From assembly GCF_022808715.1 (NCBI RefSeq), contig NZ_JAKZKX010000006.1, forward strand, positions 1-64,000: a stretch of 64,000 bases of DNA. Direction: 5' to 3'. The notes below the pieces were generated by a model that ran no database searches, was not told where the DNA came from, and was given only the letters and a program-made list of their open reading frames with translations. The position numbers and the translations under genes were made by a program. The DNA is from Fundidesulfovibrio agrisoli. Lineage in GTDB: Bacteria > Desulfobacterota > Desulfovibrionia > Desulfovibrionales > Desulfovibrionaceae. Shown piece by piece: positions 1 to 10,447 of this stretch (position 1 is its first letter; each line of letters starts with the position of its first letter).

Positions 1-1
1 C

Positions 2-226
2 AGAATACGCATCGACTACATTCAGCCTGGCAAACCGCAGCAAAACGCCTACGTGGAACGCTACAACCGCACCGTGCGCTATGACTGGCTGGGACAGCAC
101 CTGTTTGAAAATATCGAGGAGGTCAGGGACTACGCCACCAAGTGGCTCTGGACTTACAACAACGAACGGCCCAACATGGGCATCGGCGGCATCACTCCGA
201 GGCAGAAACTGAGAACGGCTGCATAG
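2..226 (+). CDS. IS3-family transposase, C-terminal part (cut by window edge)
   Basis: Reading from base 2, the 74 codons before the TAG at 224 encode the end of an rve-type (DDE) integrase core. The tell-tale stretches are QPGKPQQNAYVERYNRTVR, which carries the last catalytic Glu, and YNNERPNMGIGGITPRQKL, the usual IS3-family C-terminus. The start and the first two catalytic Asp residues lie upstream of the window, so intactness cannot be judged. The gene sits on the far side of the tRNA-Leu gene from secG. Family assignment is firm; subgroup is not. Confidence 0.85.
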   Translation, partial: RIRIDYIQPGKPQQNAYVERYNRTVRYDWLGQHLFENIEEVRDYATKWLWTYNNERPNMGIGGITPRQKLRTAA

Positions 227-266
227 CCCTACTTTTCAGACAGCCTAAAAAGGGGAGGATTACCGG
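227..266 (+). mobile_element. Probable right end of the IS3-family element
   Basis: After the transposase stop there are about 40 bp containing CCTACTTTTCAGACAGCCTA and ending near AGGGGAGGATTACC. This resembles the right terminal repeat that follows the stop in several IS3 subgroups. The left end is outside the window, so the inverted repeat and target duplication could not be compared. The exact end is a guess. Confidence 0.35.
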
Positions 267-387
267 CCTGGCGCGGGCCACGAAGGCCTCACACGCGAAT
301 ATCGCGGGAAAACCCGTGGCGGCGCGCAGGGTAAAACGTGGAAGACGAGCCTTGGGCTCGGTTCTGAATGGGGAAGTTGAAACGCAA

Positions 388-415
388 GAACCCGGACGAT
401 TTCTCGCCCGGGCTC
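388..415 (-). terminator. Stem-loop downstream of tRNA-Leu
   Basis: On the minus strand a 12-bp stem (two wobble pairs) closes a four-base GAAA loop: GAGCCCGGGCGA, GAAA, TCGTCCGGGTTC. A short mixed T tract follows. It lies about 50 bp beyond the 3' end of the tRNA gene and could terminate a secG-tRNA transcript. The T tract is poor, so processing or a weak terminator are both possible. Confidence 0.45.
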
Positions 416-467
416 TCAATGACTTCCAAGGTTTGCGGCTTTGTATGGCCGCCCCTGGACATATGGA

Positions 468-554
468 TGGTGCCGAAGAGGGGACTCGAACCCCTATGGG
501 CTTTCGCCCGCCACCCCCTCAAGATGGTGTGTCTACCATTTCCACCACTTCGGC
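468..554 (-). tRNA. tRNA-Leu (anticodon GAG)
   Basis: The 87-nt minus-strand sequence folds as a class II tRNA. It has acceptor GCCGAAG/CTTCGGC, a Leu-type D arm (GTGGAAATGGTAGACAC), anticodon stem CCATC/GGTGG with loop TTGAGGG (anticodon GAG), a long variable arm CGGGCGAAAGCCC, T arm AGGGGTTCGAGTCCCCT and an encoded 3' CCA. It starts 11 bp after the secG stop on the same strand, so co-transcription with pgk-tpiA-secG is likely. An IS3 element lies about 200 bp beyond its 3' end. Confidence 0.95.
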
Positions 555-565
555 ATTCTCGACAA

Positions 566-934
566 TTACTGCTTCTGTTCGGCCGGGGCCTTCTGCTCCT
601 CGAAGAGGTTCTGCTGCCCGGGCTTCTTGTTCTCGGCCGGAGCGGCCTTCTGCTCGGCCGGGGCGGTGTCCATCACGGAGGAGGCGCTGGGCTTCCTGTC
701 CACGCCGGTGGCCACGTTGTAGGCCAGCGAGGTGATGAGGAACAGCGCCGCAAGGCCGGCGGTGAGCTTCACCAGGAGCCCGCCCGCGCCGGAGCTGCCG
801 AACACGGAGCCGCTGCCGCCGCCGAAGATGACGCCCATGCCTTCCTTGCCGGACTGGAGCAACACCAGCACGACCAGCAGGACGCAGGCGATGACGTGTA
901 CTGTTGCGATAAGAGTTTCCAACGTAATCTCCAA
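566..934 (-). CDS. secG: Preprotein translocase subunit SecG
   Basis: 122-aa SecG, the small accessory subunit of the SecYEG channel in the inner membrane. Two hydrophobic helices (about residues 5-25 and 52-70) flank the conserved glycine-rich loop (QSGKEGMGVIFGGGSGSVFG). The C-terminal 40 residues are a hydrophilic Glu/Lys/Gln/Ala-rich tail, common in delta-proteobacterial SecG. The only plausible start is TTG at 934; no good Shine-Dalgarno is visible, so the first residues are less certain. It follows tpiA by 37 bp, the widespread pgk-tpiA-secG order, and is followed by tRNA-Leu. Confidence 0.92.
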   Translation of the reverse strand: MEITLETLIATVHVIACVLLVVLVLLQSGKEGMGVIFGGGSGSVFGSSGAGGLLVKLTAGLAALFLITSLAYNVATGVDRKPSASSVMDTAPAEQKAAPAENKKPGQQNLFEEQKAPAEQKQ

Positions 935-971
935 TGCGGCTTTCGAGCGTGTCCCCGGGTTCGAAGCGCTT

Positions 972-1723
972 CTAGGCAGTCACGATCCGCGAGAAGCTTT
1001 CCGCGCTCAGGGAGGAGCCTCCTACCAATACTCCGTCAACATTGTCAAGAGACAATATTTCCGAAGCGTTCTCGGGCTTCACCGATCCACCGTACTGCAA
1101 GCGCATCTCCAGGGCTTTGGCCCCGAATTTGTCCTGCAATATGGAGCGCACCAGTCCGTGCGCCTCAACAATCTCCTTTGGCCCTGCGGTCAGGCCGGTG
1201 CCGATGGCCCACACGGGCTCGTAGGCCACGGTGAGGCGCTCGGGGGCCACGTCGGCGGGCACGCCCGCCAGGCCCGTATCCATCTGGCGGCGCACGACCT
1301 CCTCAAGGCGGCCCTCCTTGCGCTCGTCGATGGTCTCGCCCACGCACAGGATCATGCTCAGGCCGCGCTCCAGGCCGAAGGTGACCTTCTGGCCCACGAA
1401 CTCGTCGGCTTCGCCCATGATGTGCCTGCGCTCGGAGTGGCCCGCCAGGGCGTACGTGCAGCCCATGTCCAGGAGCATGTCCGGGGCGATCTCCCCGGTG
1501 AAGGCCCCCTGCATGGAGGGGAAGAAGTTCTGGCCGCCCAGGGCGAACCCAGGGGCCTTCTTGATGGCCTTGCGCACGGAGCGCAGAGCCGTGAACGGCG
1601 GGAGGATCAGCACCTCTCGGTCCTGCGGCAGGGAGTCTTTCACGGCCTTGACCAGGCCCTCGGCGGTGAGCTTGGCCTCTTCGCGCAGCTTGTACATCTT
1701 CCAGTTGGCAGCCATCAGCTTTT

Positions 1724-1727
<4 letters not shown>
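972..1727 (-). CDS. tpiA: Triosephosphate isomerase
   Basis: 251-aa cytosolic TIM-barrel enzyme that interconverts dihydroxyacetone phosphate and glyceraldehyde 3-phosphate in glycolysis and gluconeogenesis. Visible catalytic motifs are Asn/Lys in AANWKMYK near the N-terminus, the electrophilic His in AGHSERR (about residue 95), the catalytic Glu in AYEPVWAIGTG (about 165) and the phosphate-binding GGSV near residue 213. Length is normal. Its ATG overlaps the pgk stop by 4 bp (ATGA), so the two genes are translationally coupled. Confidence 0.97.
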
Positions 1728-2926
<1,199 letters not shown>

Positions 2927-2988
2927 TGAGCGCTCCTTTTCCAGCGGAATCGTGGGTCGGCCGGGCCCGGCCGCGCCGGACCCGTGGA

Positions 2989-3498
2989 TCATGAGTCGGG
3001 AGAGGTTTCCGGGTCCATATCCAGCCGCATGACCAGGGCGTCCTCCTTGTTGTCGGGGTAGTAGCGCTTGCGGACGCCCACTTCCTCGAAGCCGAAGGCG
3101 GCATACAGGCCCTGCGCGGCGACGTTGGACCGCCGGACTTCCAAATACCCCCGGTTTATGCCCATTCCACGGCAAAGTTGCAAGACGTGACCCAGCAGAT
3201 GCTGGCCCAATCCTCTGCGCCTGCGCTCGGGATGGACCGCGATGTTGAGGACCTCCATCTCCCAGTCGTCCGCGAAGAAGGTGATGTAGGCGATGACGGC
3301 CCCCTGCTCCACGAGCCCGAACACGTGGAAGCGCTGGTTGTCCACCACGGCCTCGTACTGCTTGCGGGACCAGGGCACGGAAAAACACTGCTTTTCCAGC
3401 TCGACGACAGCGGGTATGTCCGCCTTGCCGAAGCGCTGGACTTTGGGCTTGGGGCCGGGCTTCGGGCGCGGCGCGCCCGGGCCGCCGGTATCGGGCAT
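2989..3498 (-). CDS. rimI: Ribosomal-protein-alanine N-acetyltransferase (RimI-like GNAT)
   Basis: 169-aa GNAT-fold acetyltransferase. RimI-type features are the FSVPWSRKQYE segment, the core strand EMEVLNIAVHPERRRRGLGQ with the acetyl-CoA pyrophosphate loop (RRRGLG), and LEVRRSNVAAQGLYAAFGF followed by RKRYY, typical of RimI enzymes that acetylate the N-terminus of ribosomal protein S18. A basic Pro-rich N-terminal extension (about 20 aa) precedes the domain. ATG 3498 with GGAG upstream is preferred over the longer open frame. It is divergent from the Nudix gene across 113 bp. The family is certain; the precise substrate is inferred. Confidence 0.85.
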   Translation of the reverse strand: MPDTGGPGAPRPKPGPKPKVQRFGKADIPAVVELEKQCFSVPWSRKQYEAVVDNQRFHVFGLVEQGAVIAYITFFADDWEMEVLNIAVHPERRRRGLGQHLLGHVLQLCRGMGINRGYLEVRRSNVAAQGLYAAFGFEEVGVRKRYYPDNKEDALVMRLDMDPETSPDS

Positions 3499-3611
3499 GG
3501 TCTGGCTCCGTTTTTCGCCCGGATGAGGGCGCGTTGATCGAAAGCGCTCCCGGCGTATCCACAGCGCGCAAGATCGCGCCAAGCCACGCCGGAACGCACA
3601 CGAAGGACATA

Positions 3612-4157
3612 ATGGAAACCGACAGGAAACACCAATCCCCGGAAACGGAGATGGTCGAGGTGCTGGACCGGGAGGGCAAGCCCCTGGCCGTGCTCTCCGC
3701 CACGGAGGCGCACCGCCAGTCCTTGCCGCACAGGGCCGTGCTGGCGCTCCTGTTCGACCAGGGCGGCAGGCTGGCGCTCACCCGGCGCGCCCTCACCGAG
3801 CCGCTCTACCCCGGCCGCTGGGAGCTCCCGGCGCGCGGGCACATCCGCCCGGGCGAGGCCGCCTCGGACGCGGCGCGCAGGCTGGCGGAGCGCCGTTTCC
3901 CCCAGGGGCTGGGCGCGCTGACCCCCCACTCCTCCCTGAAGGCCGGCGAAGACACGGATTTCGAAGCCCTGAGCGTGTTCCGCTGCCCCCTGCGCTGCGA
4001 CGAGAACGACGAGGAGCTGCTGCTGGTCAGCCGCGAGGAGCTTTCCGCGCTGGCGGACGAACACCGCGAGCTGTTCGCGCCCTGGGTGGTCTACGCCTTG
4101 AAGGAGGGGGTGTTGTTTCCAGAAAAGGAGCGGGAAGTGGGAACGCAGAAGAGTTAA
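3612..4157 (+). CDS. Nudix-family protein, YfcD/IPP-isomerase-like, degenerate Nudix box
   Basis: 181 aa. The N-terminal pattern (VEVLDREGKPL, then HRAVLALLFDQGGRLALTRR, LYPGRWELPARGH) matches the YfcD/Idi-like branch of Nudix hydrolases. The Nudix box runs from G in ARGHIRPGE to AERRFP. The G-x5-E spacing is kept, but the REUXEEXGU core reads RRLAERRFP, so two of the metal-binding acidic residues and the Gly are changed. It may therefore hydrolyse poorly, bind only, or use other residues. The ATG at 3612 has AAGGA upstream. The gene is alone on the plus strand between two minus-strand units. Confidence 0.75.
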   Translation: METDRKHQSPETEMVEVLDREGKPLAVLSATEAHRQSLPHRAVLALLFDQGGRLALTRRALTEPLYPGRWELPARGHIRPGEAASDAARRLAERRFPQGLGALTPHSSLKAGEDTDFEALSVFRCPLRCDENDEELLLVSREELSALADEHRELFAPWVVYALKEGVLFPEKEREVGTQKS

Positions 4158-4182
4158 CAACCCCTGCGTAAGCCGGATTTCG

Positions 4183-4304
4183 CAGCCTGATCCAAAAACT
4201 CGCTGGCAAGGCGCGAGGAAAAGTCAAGGCCGAAGCGTATTTGGCATACGTGAGGGTTTGACTTTTCCGAAGCAACGCAGCCAGCGAGGATTTTGGGCAG
4301 GCTG
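4183..4304 (+). repeat. 122-bp imperfect palindromic element (REP/MITE-like) between convergent genes
   Basis: The left arm begins CAGCCTGATCCAAAAACTCG and the right arm ends CGAGGATTTTGGGCAGGCTG. The two arms, about 45 bp each, are near-complementary throughout, with a small inner stem CGTAT-TTGG-CATACG at the centre. It fills almost the entire space between the convergent Nudix and suhB genes and abuts the suhB stop codon. It could act as a bidirectional terminator, but the long arms and fixed ends (CAGCCTG/CAGGCTG) look more like a dispersed repeat. No second copy is present in this window. Confidence 0.7.
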
Positions 4305-5099
4305 TTAGTCCTCGCGCAGGAGCGCGGCCACGGCCCCGTGCACCAGGCCGTTGGAGGCCAGGATGGAGCGCGAGCGCAGCCAGTAGGGGCGCGAGGCGTC
4401 GAACGTGCTCACGCGCCCGCCCGCTTCGGTCACCAGCAGCCAGCCGGCGGCGGTGTCCCAGGGTTTCAGCCCGGTCTCGTAGAAGGCGTCGAAGCGCCCG
4501 GCCGCCGTGTAGGCCAGGTCGATGGAGGCCGCGCCGGGCCTGCGCACGCCCTGGGTGCTCACGAGCATGTTCTCCAGGTTGTCCATCAGGGGCCGGATGT
4601 CCTCCCGGACGGTGTAGGGGAACCCGGTGGCGATCAGCGAGTCTTCCAGATGCTCCACGCCGGAAACCCGGACAGGCTCGCCGTTGAGGAAGGCCCCGCC
4701 GCCCAGAACGGCGTGGAAGCACTCGTTCATGGCGGGCACGTTGACGATGCCCAGCACCGTGCGCCCGCCCTGCCACAGGGCCACGGAGGTGGCCACGAAG
4801 GGCACGCGGTGGGCGAAGTTGGTGGTGCCGTCCACGGGGTCGATGATCCAGCAGAGTTCGCCGGGGTCGAGGCTCTCGGCGGACTCCTCGGCCAGGAAGG
4901 TGGAGCCGGGCAGGATGCGTGCGAGGCTCAGCTTGAGGGCTTCCTCAACGGCCACGTCCGTCTCCGTGACCAGGTCGATGGGGCCTTTGCGCCGGATTTC
5001 GCTGGGCTTGCTCCACTGGCGCAGGATGATCTCGCCGGCCTGGCGCACGGCCTCCAGGGCCGCCTCGGTCAGGCCGGGCGTCAGCTCGAAATCCGCCAT
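4305..5099 (-). CDS. suhB: Inositol monophosphatase family protein (SuhB-like)
   Basis: 264-aa Mg-dependent phosphatase of the IMPase superfamily. Metal-site motifs are intact: EE in LAEESAE (about residue 72), DPVDGTTNF (about 86-94) and WDTAAG (about 214-219). Substrates could be inositol phosphates or other sugar phosphates; in proteobacteria SuhB also binds the transcription elongation machinery. Length is typical. It starts 2 bp after the mreB stop on the same strand, so mreB-suhB form one unit. Confidence 0.92.
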   Translation of the reverse strand: MADFELTPGLTEAALEAVRQAGEIILRQWSKPSEIRRKGPIDLVTETDVAVEEALKLSLARILPGSTFLAEESAESLDPGELCWIIDPVDGTTNFAHRVPFVATSVALWQGGRTVLGIVNVPAMNECFHAVLGGGAFLNGEPVRVSGVEHLEDSLIATGFPYTVREDIRPLMDNLENMLVSTQGVRRPGAASIDLAYTAAGRFDAFYETGLKPWDTAAGWLLVTEAGGRVSTFDASRPYWLRSRSILASNGLVHGAVAALLRED

Positions 5100-5100
5100 G

Positions 5101-6126
<1,026 letters not shown>

Positions 6127-6197
6127 GTGCAGCCCGCTCGCGAGATGGTTGAATTACGGAACAATTGCTTCTGTCTACGGGCAGGCAGGAAAAAAGT

Positions 6198-7163
6198 CTA
6201 TGCCTTGTGGCGGGCGAGCCGGGCCTTGAGGTGCAGGTTTTCGAGGAACATGGCCAGCTGGTCGGCCACGGCGCGGGCGAAGTCCTTGTGGAGATCGCCA
6301 AGGGTGGCGGTCTCCTGGCTGGCGAGCACCAGCACGGCGCGGGTGCGGCGCGAAAAGCGCACCGGCTGGCAGATGACAGTTTTGAAAACCGGCGCGCTGG
6401 CCTGCGCCCCGAACAGGCGCAGGGCCGTTGTGTCGGCCTCCTGCGAATAGACGGGCGCGTCGTTCTTGAACACCCAGCCGATCATGCCCCCGCCCAGGGG
6501 AAAGCCCGCCGGGGCGGGCTGGCTGGGTGAGAAGAGCACCTTGCTCACGCCCTCCACGGAGAAGCAGCAGGAGGGGTCGTCGCGCACGGCCAGGAAGCAG
6601 TGGCTGAAGCCAGTGGCGCGCGAAACCTGGTCCAGCAGCTCGCCCAGATAGGCGTGCCACTTGGGGTGCATGCGTGGCAGGTCGGTGAGCTGGCGCAGGC
6701 ACTGGCAGATCCTGGCCTCGGCGTGGCCCTCGGCCAGGGAGTCGCGCTCCAGGTACAGGGCCGAGACCAGCCGGGCGAACTCGCCCAGGATCTTCTGGTC
6801 CTTGTCGCCGAAGCTGTGCACCTTCTTTGAATCGAGGCAGAGCGCGCCGGTGACACCTTCCAGCGGAACGCCCAGGAAGGCCCTGATCTCGGCCTCGCCC
6901 TTGCCGGAATAATAGCCCAGCACGCCGCGCTTCTGGTCGAAGTTGCCCACCAGCAGGGGCTTGCGCTCCCTGACGATCCAGCCCACCAGGCCCTGGCCCG
7001 GGGCCAGGGTCATGCCCTGGCGCACGCCGTCGCCCAGGCTGAAGGACGCGGCAAGGCGGCAGCCCTCCCCGCCCTGGTCGGGCAGGAAGAGCACTGCGGA
7101 ATAACTGTCGAACACGTTGCAGACCAGCTGCAGCACGCGCGAGAAAACGTCAAGGCGGGCCAT
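6198..7163 (-). CDS. Twin GAF-domain protein
   Basis: 321 aa with two GAF-like sensor modules: about residues 5-150, containing GLVGWIVRERKPLLVGNF and GALCLDSKKVHSF, and about 175-312, containing GGMIGWVFKNDAPVY and ARAVADQLAMFLENLHLKA. No kinase, GGDEF, HTH or phosphatase output domain is present, so it probably senses a ligand or redox state and acts through partners. Cys residues (for example CQCLRQL, DPSCCFSV) are available for redox chemistry. It begins 1 bp after the stop of the Cys-rich upstream gene, which implies a functional pair. Confidence 0.8.
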   Translation of the reverse strand: MARLDVFSRVLQLVCNVFDSYSAVLFLPDQGGEGCRLAASFSLGDGVRQGMTLAPGQGLVGWIVRERKPLLVGNFDQKRGVLGYYSGKGEAEIRAFLGVPLEGVTGALCLDSKKVHSFGDKDQKILGEFARLVSALYLERDSLAEGHAEARICQCLRQLTDLPRMHPKWHAYLGELLDQVSRATGFSHCFLAVRDDPSCCFSVEGVSKVLFSPSQPAPAGFPLGGGMIGWVFKNDAPVYSQEADTTALRLFGAQASAPVFKTVICQPVRFSRRTRAVLVLASQETATLGDLHKDFARAVADQLAMFLENLHLKARLARHKA

Positions 7164-7164
7164 G

Positions 7165-7371
7165 TCAGCCTTGGCGGCATTCCATGAAATAAGCGATGGA
7201 GCGGTTGTAGGTGGCTTCCTGCTCCTTGGTGAAGTAGCAGGCGGGGAGCTGGTCCTTGGCGCGGTGGTGGGCCACGCACTGGCAGCAGTTGCCGAGCCTG
7301 GGGCAGCTGGAGTAGGTGCAGGGACAGTCGGCCATATTGCCGGATTGCTGGCGTTCGCAGCCTGTGCTCAT
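7165..7371 (-). CDS. Small Cys-rich protein, DUF6485-like
   Basis: 68 aa, with Cys residues in a compact pattern: CPCTYSSCPRLGNCCQCVAHH, then PACYF and a final ECRQG. This matches my memory of DUF6485 proteins, short metal- or FeS-binding candidates in anaerobes. ATG 7371, with GGAG nine bases upstream, is preferred over longer frames; a start at MADCPCTY (12 codons later) is also possible. It directly precedes the twin-GAF gene and lies 220 bp from the divergent 578-aa gene. Function unknown; binding of Zn or an FeS centre is an inference from the Cys spacing. Confidence 0.7.
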   Translation of the reverse strand: MSTGCERQQSGNMADCPCTYSSCPRLGNCCQCVAHHRAKDQLPACYFTKEQEATYNRSIAYFMECRQG

Positions 7372-7591
7372 GATCTTGGGCTCCGTTGGCCCTCGCGAGC
7401 AGGGTTTTCCTACCTTGACAGAGCGAGGGAAATGCACTTCTAATAAAAAACTTTAGGATGGGACGGCGCTCCGGGTGATCCGGGCGGCGTCCGTTCTCGG
7501 TGAGTAGCGCAAACAGCCGCGTTTGGAAAGCCGCAAGCGGTCGCCACTGGCGTCCCGCCTGACCGGAAGAACCGCGCGGCGGAGAGATCGC

Positions 7592-9328
7592 ATGTTCTTG
7601 AGTTGGGAAAACGCCTTCAGCAAGCTCCCGGGCGGACGCGGCCTTGCCGCGCGCGCACGCTCCCTCAAGGACGGCGACCTGCTGGCCCTCAAGGACTTCC
7701 TCGACCTGGCGCACGCCAAGTACGCCCTGCTCCAGCCCTATTTCACCCTGCCCAACTACCCCCTGGTGGAGAACCGCGAGCTGCTGCCCTCCTTCGAGGT
7801 GGACATCTTCGAATACAAGGAGCTTCCGGGCTTCTCCATGGTGGTGCTGCCCAGGCAGCTCTCCTATTTCCAGGAGGTCTTCCAGTACGACATCCTGCAC
7901 TCCCCCGACGACCTCCACGGCCCCGGGAGCAGAGGCGCGGCAGTGGCCGAGCGTCTGGCGGCCTCCAACCTCAACTCCCTGACCATGCGCATCCCCCGGC
8001 AGGATCAGGACAGGCTGCGCCAGCAGTTCGCCGGCACGGACATCACCTCCCTCTCCAGCTACATGGAGCTCCTGCCCACCCTGCTGAACATGGAGCGCGC
8101 CCACGTGCTCTCGCACACCTCCAAGGGGCGCTTCCACCTGGCCGGGGTGTACAGCTCGTTCCCCTCCTACCTGGACACGGAGCTCAAGCAGTTCGGGCTG
8201 CGCATCGGCAAGTTCAGCGCCGGGGACGACGCCAAGTACGAGGCCAACCGCCTCTTCGTGTACCAGTTCCTCATGGAGCTCTACGGCTTCCCCATCGTCT
8301 CGGAGCGGCGCACCTCTGCGGCCATGTTCGCCCGCCGCCTCTCCCGCTCGGGCGAAAATTTCATGGTGCGCGTGCTGGGCCAATCCGACAGGACCATCAC
8401 CACCATGTACTCCCACCCCGACGCCAAGCACTACCCCCGGGTGGAGAAGCTGGCCCTGGTGAGCGTGCACGAGCACTTCAAGGACACGGTGAAGCTCCTG
8501 GGAGACGGCGGCTACTTCGTGGACCCGGAGAAGCGCGTGGTGATCCTGCGGGTGGTCTACAACCAGCACAAGTACGACCCCGACAACGTCCGGCAGGACC
8601 GCGCCCTCTCCGTGGTGCGCCAGGAGGTCATCCACCCGCTCACGGGCGTGGCCACCTCCGGGCTCAACATCATCAAGGATTCCTACTCCATGTTCCTGCG
8701 TTTGAACGACATCGTGCGCGGCGAATACCACGGCCGCGTGGTGTTCAAGCGCCACGAGATCGTGCAGGGCACGGACACTGACGAGAAGCGCCTCAAGTTC
8801 CTGCACAGCTGGCTCACCAAGCACCAACGCAGGATCATCAGTTACTCCGAAGATTTTTACGCCAACGTGGTCAAGGTGCTCGACGGCTACCTGCTCTCGC
8901 CCGACAACTACGACCGCTTCACGCCCATGCGCGCTCTTCACCAGGAAGTATGGAGCAAATACAGCTACATACAGCAGGCCCGCAAAGTGAAGATCCTGGA
9001 GGATCTGCTGCTGCGCCAGCACCGGGGGCAGAAGCTCTCCTACCTGGCCATGCTCACGGCCTTCACGGGCATCGTCTCGGACCTCAAGTTCGAGATGGTC
9101 AACTATTTCGACGAGCTGGTGGACCGGGTCATCAAAATGGCCGAGACCATCCTGCAGGACCGCTACCTCCACAAGAACTTCGTCAACCGCAAGGACGAGG
9201 ACCTTTCGGAGTACGGGCTGCAGATCAAGAAGATGTACGGCCGCCTCGTCTCCCTGGTGGACGAGTTCGGGCGCATCCGCAAGCTGCGCACCGAGCCGCC
9301 CAGGCCCCAGAACATGCTTACCCTCTAA
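7592..9328 (+). CDS. Conserved hypothetical protein, 578 aa
   Basis: A long, soluble, charged protein with no signal peptide or membrane segment. ATG 7592 has GGAGAG upstream; an upstream in-frame start would add 23 Arg-rich residues with no ribosome site. The C-terminal half is strongly helical and aromatic-rich (for example TKHQRRIISYSEDFYANVVK and GIVSDLKFEMVNYFDELVDR). A central segment, LSVVRQEVIHPLTGVATSGL, looks like a folded enzymatic or binding core, but I recognise no catalytic motif. It precedes gcvT by 15 bp and is presumably co-transcribed. I do not recognise the family. Confidence 0.8.
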   Translation: MFLSWENAFSKLPGGRGLAARARSLKDGDLLALKDFLDLAHAKYALLQPYFTLPNYPLVENRELLPSFEVDIFEYKELPGFSMVVLPRQLSYFQEVFQYDILHSPDDLHGPGSRGAAVAERLAASNLNSLTMRIPRQDQDRLRQQFAGTDITSLSSYMELLPTLLNMERAHVLSHTSKGRFHLAGVYSSFPSYLDTELKQFGLRIGKFSAGDDAKYEANRLFVYQFLMELYGFPIVSERRTSAAMFARRLSRSGENFMVRVLGQSDRTITTMYSHPDAKHYPRVEKLALVSVHEHFKDTVKLLGDGGYFVDPEKRVVILRVVYNQHKYDPDNVRQDRALSVVRQEVIHPLTGVATSGLNIIKDSYSMFLRLNDIVRGEYHGRVVFKRHEIVQGTDTDEKRLKFLHSWLTKHQRRIISYSEDFYANVVKVLDGYLLSPDNYDRFTPMRALHQEVWSKYSYIQQARKVKILEDLLLRQHRGQKLSYLAMLTAFTGIVSDLKFEMVNYFDELVDRVIKMAETILQDRYLHKNFVNRKDEDLSEYGLQIKKMYGRLVSLVDEFGRIRKLRTEPPRPQNMLTL

Positions 9329-9343
9329 CCGACGGAGCCCAGC

Positions 9344-10432
9344 GTGGAAAATCTGTTCGTCACCCCGCTCAATGCCTGGCACAAAGCCCACGGAGCCAAG
9401 ATGGTCCCCTTCGCGGGCTGGGAAATGCCCGTGCAGTATTCCGGCATCATCGCCGAGCACCAGCATTGCCGCTCCAAGGCCTGCATCTTCGACATCTGCC
9501 ACATGGGCGAGTTCTCGCTCAAGGGCCCCGGAGCCAAGGACGCCCTGGCCAAGGCCGTGACCCAGAACCTGGACACCCTGGCCCCGGGCAAGTGCCGCTA
9601 CGGCTTCCTGCTGAACCCCGAGGGCGGCGTGCTGGACGACCTGATCGTCTACCGCATCGCCGAGGACGAGTTCATGCTGGTGGTCAACGGGGCCTGCATC
9701 GATTCCGACTTCGCCACCATCGCCTCCCGCCTGCCCGCGGGGCTCGAGTTCACCAACATCTCCGAGCAGACCGCCAAGATCGACCTGCAGGGCCCGGCGT
9801 CCCTCGAGGTGCTCAAGGGCCTGCTGCCCGGCGAGTGGGAGAAGCTCGGTTATTTCAGCTTCGTTAAGACGGCCTTCGGCGAGGTGGAGATCATCGTCAG
9901 CCGCACCGGCTACACCGGCGAGCTGGGCTACGAGTTCTACCTGCCCGCTTCCAGCGCGGGCGACCTTTGGGAGGCCCTGGCCGCCGACCCCGACGTGCTG
10001 CCCGCCGGGCTGGGCGCGCGCGACACCCTGCGCCTGGAGATGGGCTACCCCCTCTACGGGCAGGACCTGGACACCAAGCACACCCCCGGGGCCGCCGGTT
10101 ACGCGGGGATGCTGACCTCCACGGCGGAGTACGTGGGCAAGCCCCGCGCCCTGGACGCCCCCGAGAAGCTCATCGCGCTCTCCATCGAGGGCCGCCGCAG
10201 CGCCCGCCATCACGACGTGGTGGCCCTGCCCGGCGGCGAGGTCGTGGGCGTGGTGACCAGCGGCTCCTTCTCGCCCTCCCTGGGCCACAGCGTCGCCCTG
10301 GCCTACGTGAAGGCCGAGGCCGCCGACGCCGCCGAATTCGTGGTCAAGACCGCCAAGGTCGAGCTGCCCGCCAGGAAGGTTGACCTGCCCTTCTACCAGG
10401 GCGGCACCGCCAGGAAGAAATTGAACGGATAG
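9344..10432 (+). CDS. gcvT: Aminomethyltransferase, glycine cleavage T protein
   Basis: 362-aa folate-dependent T protein that moves the methylene group from the lipoyl-bound aminomethyl of H protein to tetrahydrofolate, releasing ammonia. Family motifs include MVPFAGWEMPVQYSG, CHMGEF, SRTGYTGELGYEFY (folate site) and GLGARDTLRLEMGYPLYGQD. It starts with GTG at 9344 after GGAG. The other glycine-cleavage genes (gcvH, gcvPA, gcvPB) are not adjacent, so the complex must be encoded elsewhere or this is a folate-dependent relative. It follows the 578-aa gene by 15 bp. Confidence 0.93.
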   Translation: MENLFVTPLNAWHKAHGAKMVPFAGWEMPVQYSGIIAEHQHCRSKACIFDICHMGEFSLKGPGAKDALAKAVTQNLDTLAPGKCRYGFLLNPEGGVLDDLIVYRIAEDEFMLVVNGACIDSDFATIASRLPAGLEFTNISEQTAKIDLQGPASLEVLKGLLPGEWEKLGYFSFVKTAFGEVEIIVSRTGYTGELGYEFYLPASSAGDLWEALAADPDVLPAGLGARDTLRLEMGYPLYGQDLDTKHTPGAAGYAGMLTSTAEYVGKPRALDAPEKLIALSIEGRRSARHHDVVALPGGEVVGVVTSGSFSPSLGHSVALAYVKAEAADAAEFVVKTAKVELPARKVDLPFYQGGTARKKLNG

Positions 10433-10447
10433 GAATTACGAGAGCAA

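Noticed and set aside
7010-10288. 1092-codon minus-strand ORF
   Set aside because: It is antisense to gcvT, the 578-aa gene and others. The encoded sequence is a Gly/Val/His/Gln-rich mixture without any recognisable family.
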